NCBI RefSeq assembly: GCF_030815855.1
Contig: NZ_JAUSXG010000001.1
Coordinates: 5,642,001 to 5,706,000, forward strand
DNA: 64,000 nt
From: Variovorax paradoxus
GTDB taxonomy: Bacteria > Pseudomonadota > Gammaproteobacteria > Burkholderiales > Burkholderiaceae_C
Reading direction: 5' to 3'
Shown here: piece by piece, positions 18,628-27,494 of the stretch
Numbering within the stretch: position 1 is the stretch's first letter
Layout of the letters: each line of letters begins with the position of its first letter
Translations under genes and position numbers: made by a program
Notes under the pieces: model-generated
Databases searched by the model: none
Seen by the model: only the letters and a program-made list of their open reading frames with translations
What the model was told of the DNA's origin: nothing

Positions 18628-19650
18628 TCAGTGCCATTGGCCGGCTCCGGTGGTCTGCACATCGGTGAAGGCCGCCTCGGCATCGGGCCACGGCGCCGCA
18701 TCGGCAATGGCCAGCGCGGTGTCCACCTCGTCGCGCGCCGCGTTCTCGATGGCATCGAGCGTGGCCGCGCTGACGCCGGCCGAGAGCAGGTGCCCACGCG
18801 TCCGCGCGATCGGATCGGTTTCGAGCGCGGCCGCGAGTTCGGCCGCATCGCGGTAGGCCGCGACGTCCACCGACACATGGCCCTTCACGCGGTACGTCAG
18901 CGCATGCAGCAGGCGCGGCCCGCCGCCGCTGCGTACTTCGCGCACCAACCGTGCGGCGGCTTCGTGCACCGCGAACACGTCGTTGCCGTCGACCTGCGTG
19001 GCCGCGATGTCCATCGAGGCGGCGCGCGCCGACGCGCCGTCGCCGGCCGTCATCGGCCCGCTCGCGGTGGTGGCGCTCCAGCGGTTGTCCTCGCAGACGA
19101 AGAGCACAGGCAGTTCGTACACGCGCGCCCAGTTCAGCGCCTCGAGAAACGGGCCGCGGTTGATCGCGCCGTCGCCAAAGAAGCAGACCGTGATGTCGTC
19201 CTTCGTCTTGAGCAGCTTCTGCGCATGCGCCGCGCCCACAGCAATCGGCAGGCCCGCCGCCACCACGCCGTTCGCGCCCAGCATGCCGACCGAAAAGTCC
19301 GCGATGTGCATCGAGCCGCCCTTGCCACCGTTGAAGCCCGTGGCCTTGCCGAACAGCTCGCACATCATGCGGGCGAGGTCCGCGCCCTTGGCCAGCGTGT
19401 GGCCGTGGCCGCGGTGCGTGGAGGTGAGATAGTCGGTGGTCCGCAAGTGGGCGCACACGCCCGCGGGAACCGCCTCCTGCCCGGTCGAGAGATGCAGCGG
19501 CCCGCGCACCTTGGCGGCACCGGCCGCCTCTTGGCCGTAGGCGCTCACGCCACCCTGGCTGGCCGCTTCGGCCGCGTTTTCGAACGCACGGATGCGCACC
19601 ATGGTGCGGTACAGCGCCTCTCCGGCGCCCGTTGAAATGCTCGAGCCCAT
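18628..19650 (-). CDS. TPP-dependent dehydrogenase E1 alpha (acetoin type)
   Basis: A 340-residue alpha subunit. The thiamine diphosphate motif runs from GDG (159-161) to N189. HRGHGHTLAKGADLARMM and GKGGSMHIADFSVGMLGANG closely resemble AcoA of acetoin dehydrogenase. With E1 beta it would decarboxylate a 2-oxo acid or cleave a diketone or acyloin, but the transferase partner must come from elsewhere. It may also respond to the LacI operator at 19749, 100 bp upstream. Confidence 0.9.
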   Translation of the reverse strand: MGSSISTGAGEALYRTMVRIRAFENAAEAASQGGVSAYGQEAAGAAKVRGPLHLSTGQEAVPAGVCAHLRTTDYLTSTHRGHGHTLAKGADLARMMCELFGKATGFNGGKGGSMHIADFSVGMLGANGVVAAGLPIAVGAAHAQKLLKTKDDITVCFFGDGAINRGPFLEALNWARVYELPVLFVCEDNRWSATTASGPMTAGDGASARAASMDIAATQVDGNDVFAVHEAAARLVREVRSGGGPRLLHALTYRVKGHVSVDVAAYRDAAELAAALETDPIARTRGHLLSAGVSAATLDAIENAARDEVDTALAIADAAPWPDAEAAFTDVQTTGAGQWH

Positions 19651-19748
19651 CTTGTTTCCAACGCTTTTGAAGCAAGCGATCTGGCAAAAATCGTATCAAA
19701 CGAGAGGAAATTTCTACACCGGACTTACCCGCCGAGAGACGCCATGGC

Positions 19749-19760
19749 GGTATCGGTAAC
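19749..19760. promoter_or_regulatory. LacI/IdnR-type operator, copy 1
   Basis: GGTATCGGTAAC matches 10 of 12 positions of the two operators at 22984 and 23054. It lies 67 bp before the LacI gene start and about 100 bp before E1 alpha, so it could autoregulate lacI and touch the E1 operon. Confidence 0.6.
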
Positions 19761-19827
19761 TTAAGCTCGTCTTTTCCACCCTGCCGTCGCATATCCTCGG
19801 ACCCGCACTCCAGAGAGACCCAGCCCC

Positions 19828-20883
19828 TTGCCGTCGACCAAAGCCTCCGTCCCCCTGTCCCGTCCGGCGACGATGGCCGACGTGGCCGCACGTGTCGGCG
19901 TCTCGAAGATGACGGTGTCGCGTGCGCTCAACCGCCGCACCGGCAGCGACCGAGCGACCTCGGAGGCGCTGCGCCAGCGCATCCTCCAGGCCTGCGAAGA
20001 AATGGGCTACGTGATCGACCAGACCGCGCGCACCTTCTCCAGCAAGCGCTCGGGCTTCGTCGCGGTGCTCATCCCGTCGCTGAACAACTCCAATTTTTCC
20101 GAGACGGCGCAAGGCATCGCCGCCGCGCTGGAAGCACGCGGGCTCCAACTGCTGCTGGGCTACACCGACTACCGCGTGGAAACCGAGGAGCGCCTGCTGC
20201 GCGCCATGCTCGCGCGCCGGCCCGAAGGCGTGGTCCTCACGGGCGGCGCCCACACGCCGACCGCGCGCGCCATGCTGCAAGCGGCCGGCATCCCGGTGAT
20301 CGAGACCTGGGACCTGCCCGCCACCCCCATCGAGCACACGGTCGGCTTCTCGAACGCCCAGGCCGCCGCCGCAATGGTGCGGCACCTGCACGGCCAGGGC
20401 TACCGGCGCATCGCCTTCATCGGCGGCACGTCCAACCGCGACACCCGCGGCGCCGACCGGCAACGCGGCTACGCCGAGGCGATCCGCGAACTGGGCTTGC
20501 CCGGCGGGCGCGTCATCAGCTTCGGGCAGCCGCCCATCTCCATGGCGGAAGGCGGCGAGGCCGTGGTGCAGCTGATCCGGCAGTGGCCAGACGTGGACGC
20601 GGTGATGTGCGTGTCCGACCTCTCGGCCTTCGGCGCGCTGATGGAATGCCGGCGACGCGGCTGGGACGTGCCGGGCCGCATCGCGATCGCGGGCTTCGGC
20701 GACTTCGAGGTGGCCCGCGCCTGCCACCCGCGCCTCACGACCGTGGCCGTGGACTGCGTGGGCATCGGCAGGGCCGCCGGCGAACTGCTGCTGCGGGTGA
20801 TCGACGGCACCCGCGAAGGCGTCCGGCCGCCCGCCGAAACGGTGCTGATCCCGTTCCGCATCGAGCAGCGGGAAAGCAGCTGA
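19828..20883 (+). CDS. LacI family repressor of the idonate module
   Basis: A 351-residue regulator of the GntR/IdnR kind. The helix-turn-helix is at 16-36 (MADVAARVGVSKMTVSRAL) and the periplasmic-binding-protein-like effector domain at about 75-345. The start is TTG at 19828 behind AGAGAG; the ATG at 19873 (M16) is an alternative without RBS. It is next to idnD and shares its operator type with the idn promoters. The effector is probably idonate or 5-ketogluconate. Confidence 0.92.
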   Translation: MPSTKASVPLSRPATMADVAARVGVSKMTVSRALNRRTGSDRATSEALRQRILQACEEMGYVIDQTARTFSSKRSGFVAVLIPSLNNSNFSETAQGIAAALEARGLQLLLGYTDYRVETEERLLRAMLARRPEGVVLTGGAHTPTARAMLQAAGIPVIETWDLPATPIEHTVGFSNAQAAAAMVRHLHGQGYRRIAFIGGTSNRDTRGADRQRGYAEAIRELGLPGGRVISFGQPPISMAEGGEAVVQLIRQWPDVDAVMCVSDLSAFGALMECRRRGWDVPGRIAIAGFGDFEVARACHPRLTTVAVDCVGIGRAAGELLLRVIDGTREGVRPPAETVLIPFRIEQRESS

Positions 20884-20893
20884 GGAAGGGCGC

Positions 20894-21970
20894 TCAGGCC
20901 GCGGCGGCGGTTTCCGCGCCGGTGTCGGCGAAGTCGATCAGCACCTTCATCGCCTGCTTCCGGTCGCTCGCCAGTTCGAAGGCCTCGCGCGCCTGCAGCA
21001 TCGGAAAGGTGTGCGACACGACCGGCGACAGGTCGACCCGCCCTTCGTTAATGAGCCGCACCGCCAGCGCAAACTCCGCATGGAAGCGGAACGAGCCGCA
21101 GATGCTGAGCTCCTTCGCCACCACCATGTTCTGCGGAATGCTCACGTCGCCGCCCAGCCCCAGCTGCACCACCACGCCGCGCGGGCGCATCACTTCGAGC
21201 CCGTCGCGCAGCGCGCGCTCGTTGCCGGAGCATTCGAGCATCACGTCGAACGTGCCCTTGTCGGCCGAATAGCGCGAAACCCAGGCCTTGTCCTGCGCCA
21301 CGTTGAGGGTGTGGTCGGCGCCCATGGCGCGCGCAATGGCCAGCGGTTCGTCGACCACGTCGGTGGCGACGATCTCGGCCGCGCCATGCGCACGCGCGGC
21401 GGCGATGGCCAGCACGCCGATGGGCCCGCAGCCCGACACCAGCACGCGCTTGCCCAGCAGCGGGCCGGCGCGCGACACGCCATGCAGCCCGACCGAGAAC
21501 GGCTCGGCCAGCGCCGCGAGGCGCAGCGGCACATGGTCGGCCACCTTCACGCACTGCGTGGCCTCGCACAGCAGCATGTTGCGGAACGCGCCCTGCACGT
21601 GCGGCATGCGCATCGCACTGCCGTAGAAGCGCATGTCCAGGCACTGGTTGGGCAGGCCTTCGAGACAGAACTTGCAGGCGCCGCACGGGCGGCTCGGGTT
21701 GATTGCCACCTTGTCGCCGATGCGCACGCTGTCGACGCCGGGCGCCGTGGCCACCACGGTGCCGGCCACTTCGTGGCCCAGCACCATCGGCTCCTTGATG
21801 CGAACGGTGCCGAAGCCGCCGTTGTGAAAGTAGTGCAGGTCGGAGCCGCAGATCCCGCCCATGCCGACCTTCACCAGCACCTGGCCCGGGCCGATGTCTC
21901 CGGCGTCCTGTTCCTCCAGGCGCAGGTCGTCGGGGGCATGGATCACGAGGCACATACAGCGCATACGCAT
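20894..21970 (-). CDS. idnD: L-idonate 5-dehydrogenase
   Basis: A 358-residue zinc alcohol dehydrogenase that oxidises L-idonate to 5-keto-D-gluconate. The catalytic zinc ligands are C41 (GGICGSDLHY) and H66-E67 (GHE). The structural zinc loop is NPSRPCGACKFC. Blocks such as DMRFYGSAM and GSFRF agree with E. coli IdnD as I remember it. The start at 21970 has AAGGAG 7 nt upstream. It follows the 2-hydroxyacid dehydrogenase by 19 nt. Confidence 0.92.
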   Translation of the reverse strand: MRMRCMCLVIHAPDDLRLEEQDAGDIGPGQVLVKVGMGGICGSDLHYFHNGGFGTVRIKEPMVLGHEVAGTVVATAPGVDSVRIGDKVAINPSRPCGACKFCLEGLPNQCLDMRFYGSAMRMPHVQGAFRNMLLCEATQCVKVADHVPLRLAALAEPFSVGLHGVSRAGPLLGKRVLVSGCGPIGVLAIAAARAHGAAEIVATDVVDEPLAIARAMGADHTLNVAQDKAWVSRYSADKGTFDVMLECSGNERALRDGLEVMRPRGVVVQLGLGGDVSIPQNMVVAKELSICGSFRFHAEFALAVRLINEGRVDLSPVVSHTFPMLQAREAFELASDRKQAMKVLIDFADTGAETAAAA

Positions 21971-21989
21971 GGGGTTCTCCTTCAGGCCG

Positions 21990-22943
21990 TCAGGCGACCG
22001 GGGTGACGAGGGGCTGGCCACCGAAGTGGGCCTCGAGGTTGCGGCGAACCAGTTCGCCCATGGCGCGGCGCGTCTGCTCGGTGCCGCTGCCGTGGTGCGG
22101 ATGCAGCACCACATTGTCGAGCGCCGCAAAGCGCGCGTCGATGCGCGGCTCGTTCAGGAACACGTCGAGCCCCGCACCCGCGATGGTGCGCTGCTCGAGC
22201 GCCTGCAGCAGAGCGCCTTCGTCCACCGTGGTGCCGCGCGACACATTCACGAGCCAGCCCTTGGGGCCCAGCGCTCGCAGCACCTCGGCATTGACGATGC
22301 CGCGCGTGGCTTCGCCGCCGGGCAGGATGACGATGAGCACATCGCACCACTCGGCCATGGCCGCGAGGCTGCCGAAATGGCGGAGCGGGCTGTCTTCGCG
22401 CGCCGTGCGGCTGAAGTAGCCCAGCTCCAGATCGAAACCCGAGAGCCGCCGCGCGATGGTGCTGCCGATGCGCCCGAAGCCGGCAATGCCCACGCGCTGG
22501 CCGAAGACGCGCGTGGCCAGCGGCATCGGGCCCTTGGCCCACTCGCCGCTGCGCACGAAGCGGTCGCCGGCCGGAATGCGCCGCTGCAGCGCGAGCGTGA
22601 GCCCCACGGCCAGGTCGGCCACGTCGCCGTTGAGCACGTCGGGCGTGTTGGTCACGCGGATGCCGCGCGCGCGGCAGGCCGCGAGGTCGATGCCGTCGGT
22701 GCCCACGCCGTAGCAGGCGACCAGCTCCAACTTGGGCAGCGAGGCGATGAGTTCGGTGCTGGCACCCAACTCGCCGCGCGTGGCCACGGCGCGGATGTGC
22801 GGGGCATGCTCGGCGATGAAGGCTTGGCGGTCCGGCGCCTCCCACCAGCGAAGCAGCGTGTAGCTCGCCGCCATGGGCGTCATGTCCCATTCCGGATAGG
22901 GGCCGGGCATCAGCACATGCGGGGCGGTAGGGGTGGTGGTCAA
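21990..22943 (-). CDS. D-2-hydroxyacid dehydrogenase (ketogluconate reductase-like)
   Basis: A 317-residue NAD(P)-dependent dehydrogenase. The nucleotide motif GIAGFGRIGSTIARR is near residue 145. The catalytic triad is Arg in VNVSRGTTVD, Glu in LNEPRID and His in HPHHGSGTEQ. The frame is open far upstream, but the start is set at TTG 22943, which has AGGAG 7 nt before it and gives family length. In this context it may reduce 2-keto- or 2,5-diketogluconate (GhrB-like). First gene of the leftward operon, 41 bp from an operator. Confidence 0.85.
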   Translation of the reverse strand: MTTTPTAPHVLMPGPYPEWDMTPMAASYTLLRWWEAPDRQAFIAEHAPHIRAVATRGELGASTELIASLPKLELVACYGVGTDGIDLAACRARGIRVTNTPDVLNGDVADLAVGLTLALQRRIPAGDRFVRSGEWAKGPMPLATRVFGQRVGIAGFGRIGSTIARRLSGFDLELGYFSRTAREDSPLRHFGSLAAMAEWCDVLIVILPGGEATRGIVNAEVLRALGPKGWLVNVSRGTTVDEGALLQALEQRTIAGAGLDVFLNEPRIDARFAALDNVVLHPHHGSGTEQTRRAMGELVRRNLEAHFGGQPLVTPVA

Positions 22944-22983
22944 GCGGGTGCTCCTGCGGGATGGCGCGGCTGCGCGCATGATT

Positions 22984-22995
22984 GATACCGGTAAC
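22984..22995. promoter_or_regulatory. LacI/IdnR-type operator, copy 2
   Basis: GATACCGGTAAC, a near-perfect palindrome centred on ACCGGT. It lies 41 bp before the leftward hydroxyacid dehydrogenase start and exactly 70 bp from copy 3. Confidence 0.75.
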
Positions 22996-23038
22996 TTTAC
23001 CCGCTGCGCAGGTGAAGCCGCAAGCAAGGTTTCACCGG

Positions 23039-23067
23039 TTGACGGAACAATGAGATACCGGTAACGT
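23039..23067 (+). promoter_or_regulatory. LacI/IdnR-type operator copy 3 in idnO promoter
   Basis: GATACCGGTAAC at 23054-23065 is identical to copy 2. It overlaps a possible promoter with -35 TTGACG (23039-23044), a 17-nt spacer and -10 TAACGT (23062-23067). A repressor here would block the rightward idnO operon. Confidence 0.65.
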
Positions 23068-23117
23068 ATTTGAGTGCCGCCTTGCGCCACCGCGCCCATC
23101 CATTCAAGGAGCTCCGC

Positions 23118-23879
23118 TTGAAACTGTTCGACCTGTCCGGGCGCATCGCCCTCATCACCGGCTCCAGCAAGGGCATCGGCTTTGCGCTGGCCGCGGCGCT
23201 GGGTTCGGCCGGCGCGCGCATCGTGCTCAACGCACGCGATGCCGGCGCGCTGGAAGCCGCGCGCGACGCCTTGCGCGCCCGGGGCGTGGCGGCCGAGGCC
23301 GTGGCTTTCGACGTGACCGATGCCGCCGCGGTGGAGGCGGGCGTGGCCCGCATCGAGGCCGATATCGGCCCCGTCGACATCCTGGTCAACAACGCCGGCA
23401 TGCAGCATCGCGGCGCCTTTGCGGAGTTCCCGATCGATGCCTGGCACAAGATCACCACCACCAACATCGACAGCGTGTTCTTCGTCGGCCGCTTCGTCGC
23501 GCAGCGCATGATCGAGCGCAAGCGCGGCAAGATCATCAATGTCTGCTCGGTGCAAAGCGAGCTGGGCCGTCCGGGCATTGCGCCCTACGCCGCCACCAAG
23601 GGCGCGGTGAAGATGCTCACCAAGGGCATGGCGATCGACCTCGGCAAATACGGCATCCAGGTCAATGGCCTGGGGCCGGGCTATTTCAAGACCGAGCTGA
23701 CGCAGACGCTGGTGGCCGACGAAGCTTTTACCGCGTGGCTTTCCGGCCGCACGCCCGCCGGGCGCTGGGGCGACGTCGAGGAGCTGGGCGGCGCGGCGAT
23801 CTTCCTGGCGTCGGACGCGTCGAGCTTCGTCAACGGCCACATTCTCTACGTGGACGGCGGCATCACCGCCAGCCTCTGA
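23118..23879 (+). CDS. idnO: Gluconate 5-dehydrogenase (5-ketogluconate reductase)
   Basis: A 253-residue SDR enzyme that reduces 5-keto-D-gluconate to D-gluconate, the step after IdnD. The cofactor motif TGSSKGIGF is near 14-22, with NNAG near 91 and the YAATK catalytic pair near 157. NVCSVQSELGR and the VNGLGPGYFKTE loop agree with E. coli IdnO. The start is TTG at 23118, behind AAGGAG with a 6-nt spacer. It is 3 nt from the next gene. Confidence 0.92.
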   Translation: MKLFDLSGRIALITGSSKGIGFALAAALGSAGARIVLNARDAGALEAARDALRARGVAAEAVAFDVTDAAAVEAGVARIEADIGPVDILVNNAGMQHRGAFAEFPIDAWHKITTTNIDSVFFVGRFVAQRMIERKRGKIINVCSVQSELGRPGIAPYAATKGAVKMLTKGMAIDLGKYGIQVNGLGPGYFKTELTQTLVADEAFTAWLSGRTPAGRWGDVEELGGAAIFLASDASSFVNGHILYVDGGITASL

Positions 23880-23882
23880 TCC

Positions 23883-24791
23883 ATGACTTCGCAGCCAGCA
23901 CGCCAGCGCGTGGCCGTGATCGGCGTCGGCATCATGGGCTCGGCCATTGCGCGCCGCCTGCTCGAATGCGGGCACGCGGTGTGCGTGTTCGATCTCGATT
24001 CCGCCCGCGTCGCCGAGATGGCGCGGCACGGCGCACGGGCTGCCGGCAGCGCGGCCGCAGCCGCGGCGGCGAGCGACTTCGTCATCACCAGCCTCAATTC
24101 GGCCGCCGTGGTGGAGCGCGCGCTCTTCGGCGAAACCGGCGTGGCCGCCGCCGAGCCCGCGGACTCGCGCCGGCTGCTGATCGACATGTCGTCCATCGAC
24201 CCGGTCTCCACGCGGCGGCTCGCGCAGTCGCTGCGCGAGCGCACGGGCATGGGCTTCGTCGATGCGCCGCTCTCGGGCGGGGCGCCCAAGGCCCTGCTCG
24301 GCCAGCTGACGGTCATGGCCGGCGGCAGCGAGGACGACGTGGCACGCGCGCGCGCCGTGATGGACAGCCTGTGCGCCAACTACACCCGCATGGGCGAGAG
24401 CGGCGCGGGGCAGACCACCAAGCTGGTCAACCAGCTGCTCTGCGCCATTGGCTTCCAGGCCGTGGCCGAGGCGGTGCGCCTGGCGGAGGCGGGCGGCGTC
24501 GACGCGTCGAAGCTGCACGCCGCGCTGGCCGGCGGCCGGGCCGACAGCCAGATCCTGCGCGAGTTCGGCCCCAAGATGGCGGCGCGCGACTTCACGCCCA
24601 CCGGCCGCATCGACAACATGCTCAAGGACCTCGAGGCGGTGCAGGCCTTTGCACAGGGCGAGCGCCTGCCGCTGCCGCTGCCGCTGGCGGGCGCCGTCTC
24701 CGAGCTGCATCGCGCCTTCGTGGCGGCCGGGCTCGGGGCCGAGGACACGGCGGCCATGATGCGGCAGTTCAACGGCTACGCGCGCGACTGA
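23883..24791 (+). CDS. NAD(P)-dependent beta-hydroxyacid dehydrogenase
   Basis: A 302-residue member of the 3-hydroxyisobutyrate dehydrogenase family. It has VAVIGVGIMGSAIARRL near 11-27, the substrate motif DAPLSGGAPKALLGQLTVM and the catalytic lysine in GAGQTTKLVNQ. Members act on 2-hydroxy-3-oxopropionate, threonate or hydroxyisobutyrate. The exact substrate is unknown; its place in the idn operon suggests a sugar-acid fragment. Confidence 0.88.
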   Translation: MTSQPARQRVAVIGVGIMGSAIARRLLECGHAVCVFDLDSARVAEMARHGARAAGSAAAAAAASDFVITSLNSAAVVERALFGETGVAAAEPADSRRLLIDMSSIDPVSTRRLAQSLRERTGMGFVDAPLSGGAPKALLGQLTVMAGGSEDDVARARAVMDSLCANYTRMGESGAGQTTKLVNQLLCAIGFQAVAEAVRLAEAGGVDASKLHAALAGGRADSQILREFGPKMAARDFTPTGRIDNMLKDLEAVQAFAQGERLPLPLPLAGAVSELHRAFVAAGLGAEDTAAMMRQFNGYARD

Positions 24792-24834
24792 AGCGCGCAT
24801 CGGCTCCACAGTTCAATCCAGGAAAGAAGACATC

Positions 24835-25173
24835 ATGTTCATCCGCTGCGCGTTTTTCCGGGGCCGGGTCAAGGCAGGCATGGAAGAGGCTTTCGACCGG
24901 CACGTGCACGACAAGCTGGTGCCGCTCTGGACCCGCTTTCCCGGCGTGCTCGAAGTGCGCGTGCTGCGCCAGATCGAAAGCGACGTGAGCGATCCCGAAT
25001 TGGCGATGGTGCTGTCGACCCGCTATGCGAGCCGCGAAGACATCGCGCGCGCGCTCGATTCACCCGTGCGCTATGAAAGCCGCGAGGTGTCGAAGCATCT
25101 GTTCGAGATGTTCGACGGCACGGTTTTTCACACGGTGTTCAGCGCCGAGGAATTTCCGCTGGCCGCGAGTTGA
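24835..25173 (+). CDS. Small alpha-beta barrel protein (EthD/Dabb-like)
   Basis: A 112-residue protein beginning MFIRCAFFRGRVKAGMEEAF and ending with an acidic, aromatic C-terminus. The pattern of two beta-alpha-beta halves resembles dimeric alpha-beta barrel proteins. The family assignment is by pattern only. It lies 43 nt after the dehydrogenase with an AGGAAAG RBS and is probably the last gene of the idnO operon. The function is unknown. Confidence 0.6.
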   Translation: MFIRCAFFRGRVKAGMEEAFDRHVHDKLVPLWTRFPGVLEVRVLRQIESDVSDPELAMVLSTRYASREDIARALDSPVRYESREVSKHLFEMFDGTVFHTVFSAEEFPLAAS

Positions 25174-25206
25174 CGCGGATCTTTCGCGGGGTTTGATTCC
25201 AAGCCT

Positions 25207-25225
25207 GCGAATGATTCTCAAATGC
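25207..25225. promoter_or_regulatory. Possible Fur box
   Basis: GCGAATGATTCTCAAATGC resembles the GAATGATTCTCATT core of Fur sites (about 11 of 19 consensus positions). It is 87 bp before the receptor start. Iron control is expected for a siderophore receptor and its reductase. Confidence 0.5.
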
Positions 25226-25311
25226 ATCGGTAGAATGGCGGACCCGTCCGAACGATTCTTTCCCGGCTGCAGCGCGCGTCGACCGGCGCAGCGCTCGCCC
25301 TTGCCTTTCCG

Positions 25312-27448
25312 ATGCACAAGTTTTTTCTGGCAACGCCTCTCGCACTCGCGGGGACCCTTGCTCACGCGCAAATCGCCGGTACCGCCGACACCGCAGCCTC
25401 CAACACCGCCGGCGTGCGCGGGCAACTCGACACCGTCACGGTCGAGTCCAGCTCGACCCGCGGGTTCGTCGCCAATACCGTGGAAGCCGGCACTTTCCGC
25501 GGCGCCAGCATTTTTGGACGTGCCCGCGACGGTCAACACCGTCACGCGCGACGTGCTGGAGCTGCAGGGCGCGGCCAGCATCTACGAGGCGCTGCGCAAC
25601 ACGGCCGGAGTGACGCGCCAGCAGAACGGCGGCGACACCTTCGACCAGCTCGTGATCCGCGGCATCGCGGTCGAAAACCGGACGAACTACAGGCTCAACG
25701 GCTCGCTTGCAATTCCCAACATCTCCGAAATTCCCATGGAGAACAAGGAGCGCGTCGAGGTGCTGAAGGGCGCATCGGCGCTCTACTACGGCTTCACCAC
25801 ACCGGCCGGCATCGTCAACCTCGTGACCAAGCGCGCCGGCAGCACGCCCGTGAGCACCGTGGGCCTCACGGTCGACGACCGCGGCTCGGCGCAGGCGCTG
25901 GTCGACCTCGGGCGCCAGTTCGGCGACCAGAAGCAGCACGGCGTGCGCATCAACGCAGCCGGTGGGCGCATCGGCTCCAACATCGACGACGTGGACGGCC
26001 ACCGCCGGTTCGTGTCGGCGGCGTTCGACTGGCGCGTCAACAGCCGGCTCACCCTCAAGGCCGACGTCGAGAACTACCGCAAGCGCATCACGGAGCAGGC
26101 GGGCATCACCAGGCTCGCGGCCGTCAACGGCGTGATCGCGCTGCCCGCCCTCCCGAACCCCGACAAACTGCTCGGGCCGCCATGGGCCGTGTTCGATGCC
26201 GAGGTCACCAACACCCAGCTGCGCGCCGACTACTCGCTCAGCGACAACTGGGCGCTGACCGTGGAAGCCGGCCACTCCGAAGCCGAGCGCGACCGCCGGC
26301 TTGCGAGTTTCAGCAACTACAACGTGCGCACCGGCACCGGCCGCATCACCGGCAACGACCAGAGCCTGAAGCAGACCTCGGACCTGTTTCGCACCGAACT
26401 GTTCGGCACCTTCTCGACCGGCAGCGTGCAGCATGAACTCACGCTCGGCGCCGCGCGCAGCAAGAAAACCCAGGACCCGATCTTCCAGCGCAACTACGGC
26501 GGCGCAAGCACGGTGCAGAACCTGTACAACCCGGTCTCCATCGGCTACTTGCCGCTGACGGCGCTCCCGACCCGGCCCACCACCGGCGCCCAGGAGAGCG
26601 AAGAACTGGGCCTCTATGCGCTCGACCGCATCACCTTCTCGCCGCAATGGCAACTGGTGCTCGGCGCACGCCGCACCCATTACGAGAGCACGCAGGGCGC
26701 AAGCGCCACGATTCCGTCCATCGCCTACGACGTGCGCAAGACCACGCCGCTTGCCGCGCTGAGCTACAAATTCACGCCCGCACTGATGGGCTATGTCTCC
26801 TATGCAGAGGGTGTCGAGGAAGGCGAGATCGCACCCGCCGGCACCGCCAACCAGAACGCCCACATGCCGCCCGGCGTGAGCAAGCAGAAGGAAATCGGCC
26901 TGCGCTGGCTCACCGACGGCGGCCTGCTGCTGTCGGGCGCCCTGTTCGACATCGAACGGCCCGGCGCCTACACCAACAGCGCCAACACCTTCGTGGCCGA
27001 CGGGCGCCAGCGTTACCGCGGCCTTGAAGTCTCTGCACAGGGTCGCCTGACGCGCGAGCTCGCCTGGCAGCTGTCGGCCCAGTCGCTCGACGCCGAGTTT
27101 CGCGGCATCAACGCGCAATACAACGGCAAGATGCCCGAGAACACGGCGAAGCAAACAGCCAGCGCATTTCTCTCGTACGACATCGCCGCGGTGCCGGGCC
27201 TGTCGGTCAACGCCGGCGCGTATTACACGGGGCGCCGTCCGGTGGACGACTTGAACCAGGCCTTCATCGGCGGCAACACCCTCTTCGGTTTGGGCGCGCG
27301 CTACGTGACGCAGCTGTTCGGCAGGCGCACGCTGTGGCAGGTCAATGTCGACAACGTCGCCGACAAGCGGTACTGGGCGGCGGCCGGAACGCGGCTGGCG
27401 GTCGGCGCGCCGCGCAGCATCAAGGCGACGCTCAAGGTCGATCTTTGA
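25312..27448 (+). pseudogene. TonB-dependent siderophore receptor, frameshifted
   Basis: An outer-membrane ferrisiderophore receptor split over two frames. The first frame gives the signal peptide (MHKFFLATPLALAGTLAHAQ) and the start of the plug. The second gives the rest of the plug (FLDVPATVNTV, then the TonB-receptor plug motif VEVLKGASALYYG) and the 22-strand barrel to a C-terminal aromatic-rich strand ending KATLKVDL. The frames join at the T5 tract at 25511-25515, where removing one T restores the family sequence GASILDVPATVN. Sequencing error, true mutation and phase variation are all possible. The following flavoprotein gene is intact. Confidence 0.85.
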
Positions 27449-27494
27449 TCAGCCCGCAAGGCAACGGCGGCCCTTCACATCCTTCTTTTTCTCC

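Noticed and set aside
18541..18637. Extra 33 N-terminal residues for E1 beta from the ATG at 18637
   Set aside because: They translate repeat Rep-B and overlap the E1 alpha stop; the family N-terminus begins at 18538.
22944..24809. Upstream extension of the 2-hydroxyacid dehydrogenase frame (to 939 codons)
   Set aside because: The extension is antisense to idnO and the next dehydrogenase and crosses two operators. A TTG with perfect Shine-Dalgarno at 22943 explains the real start.
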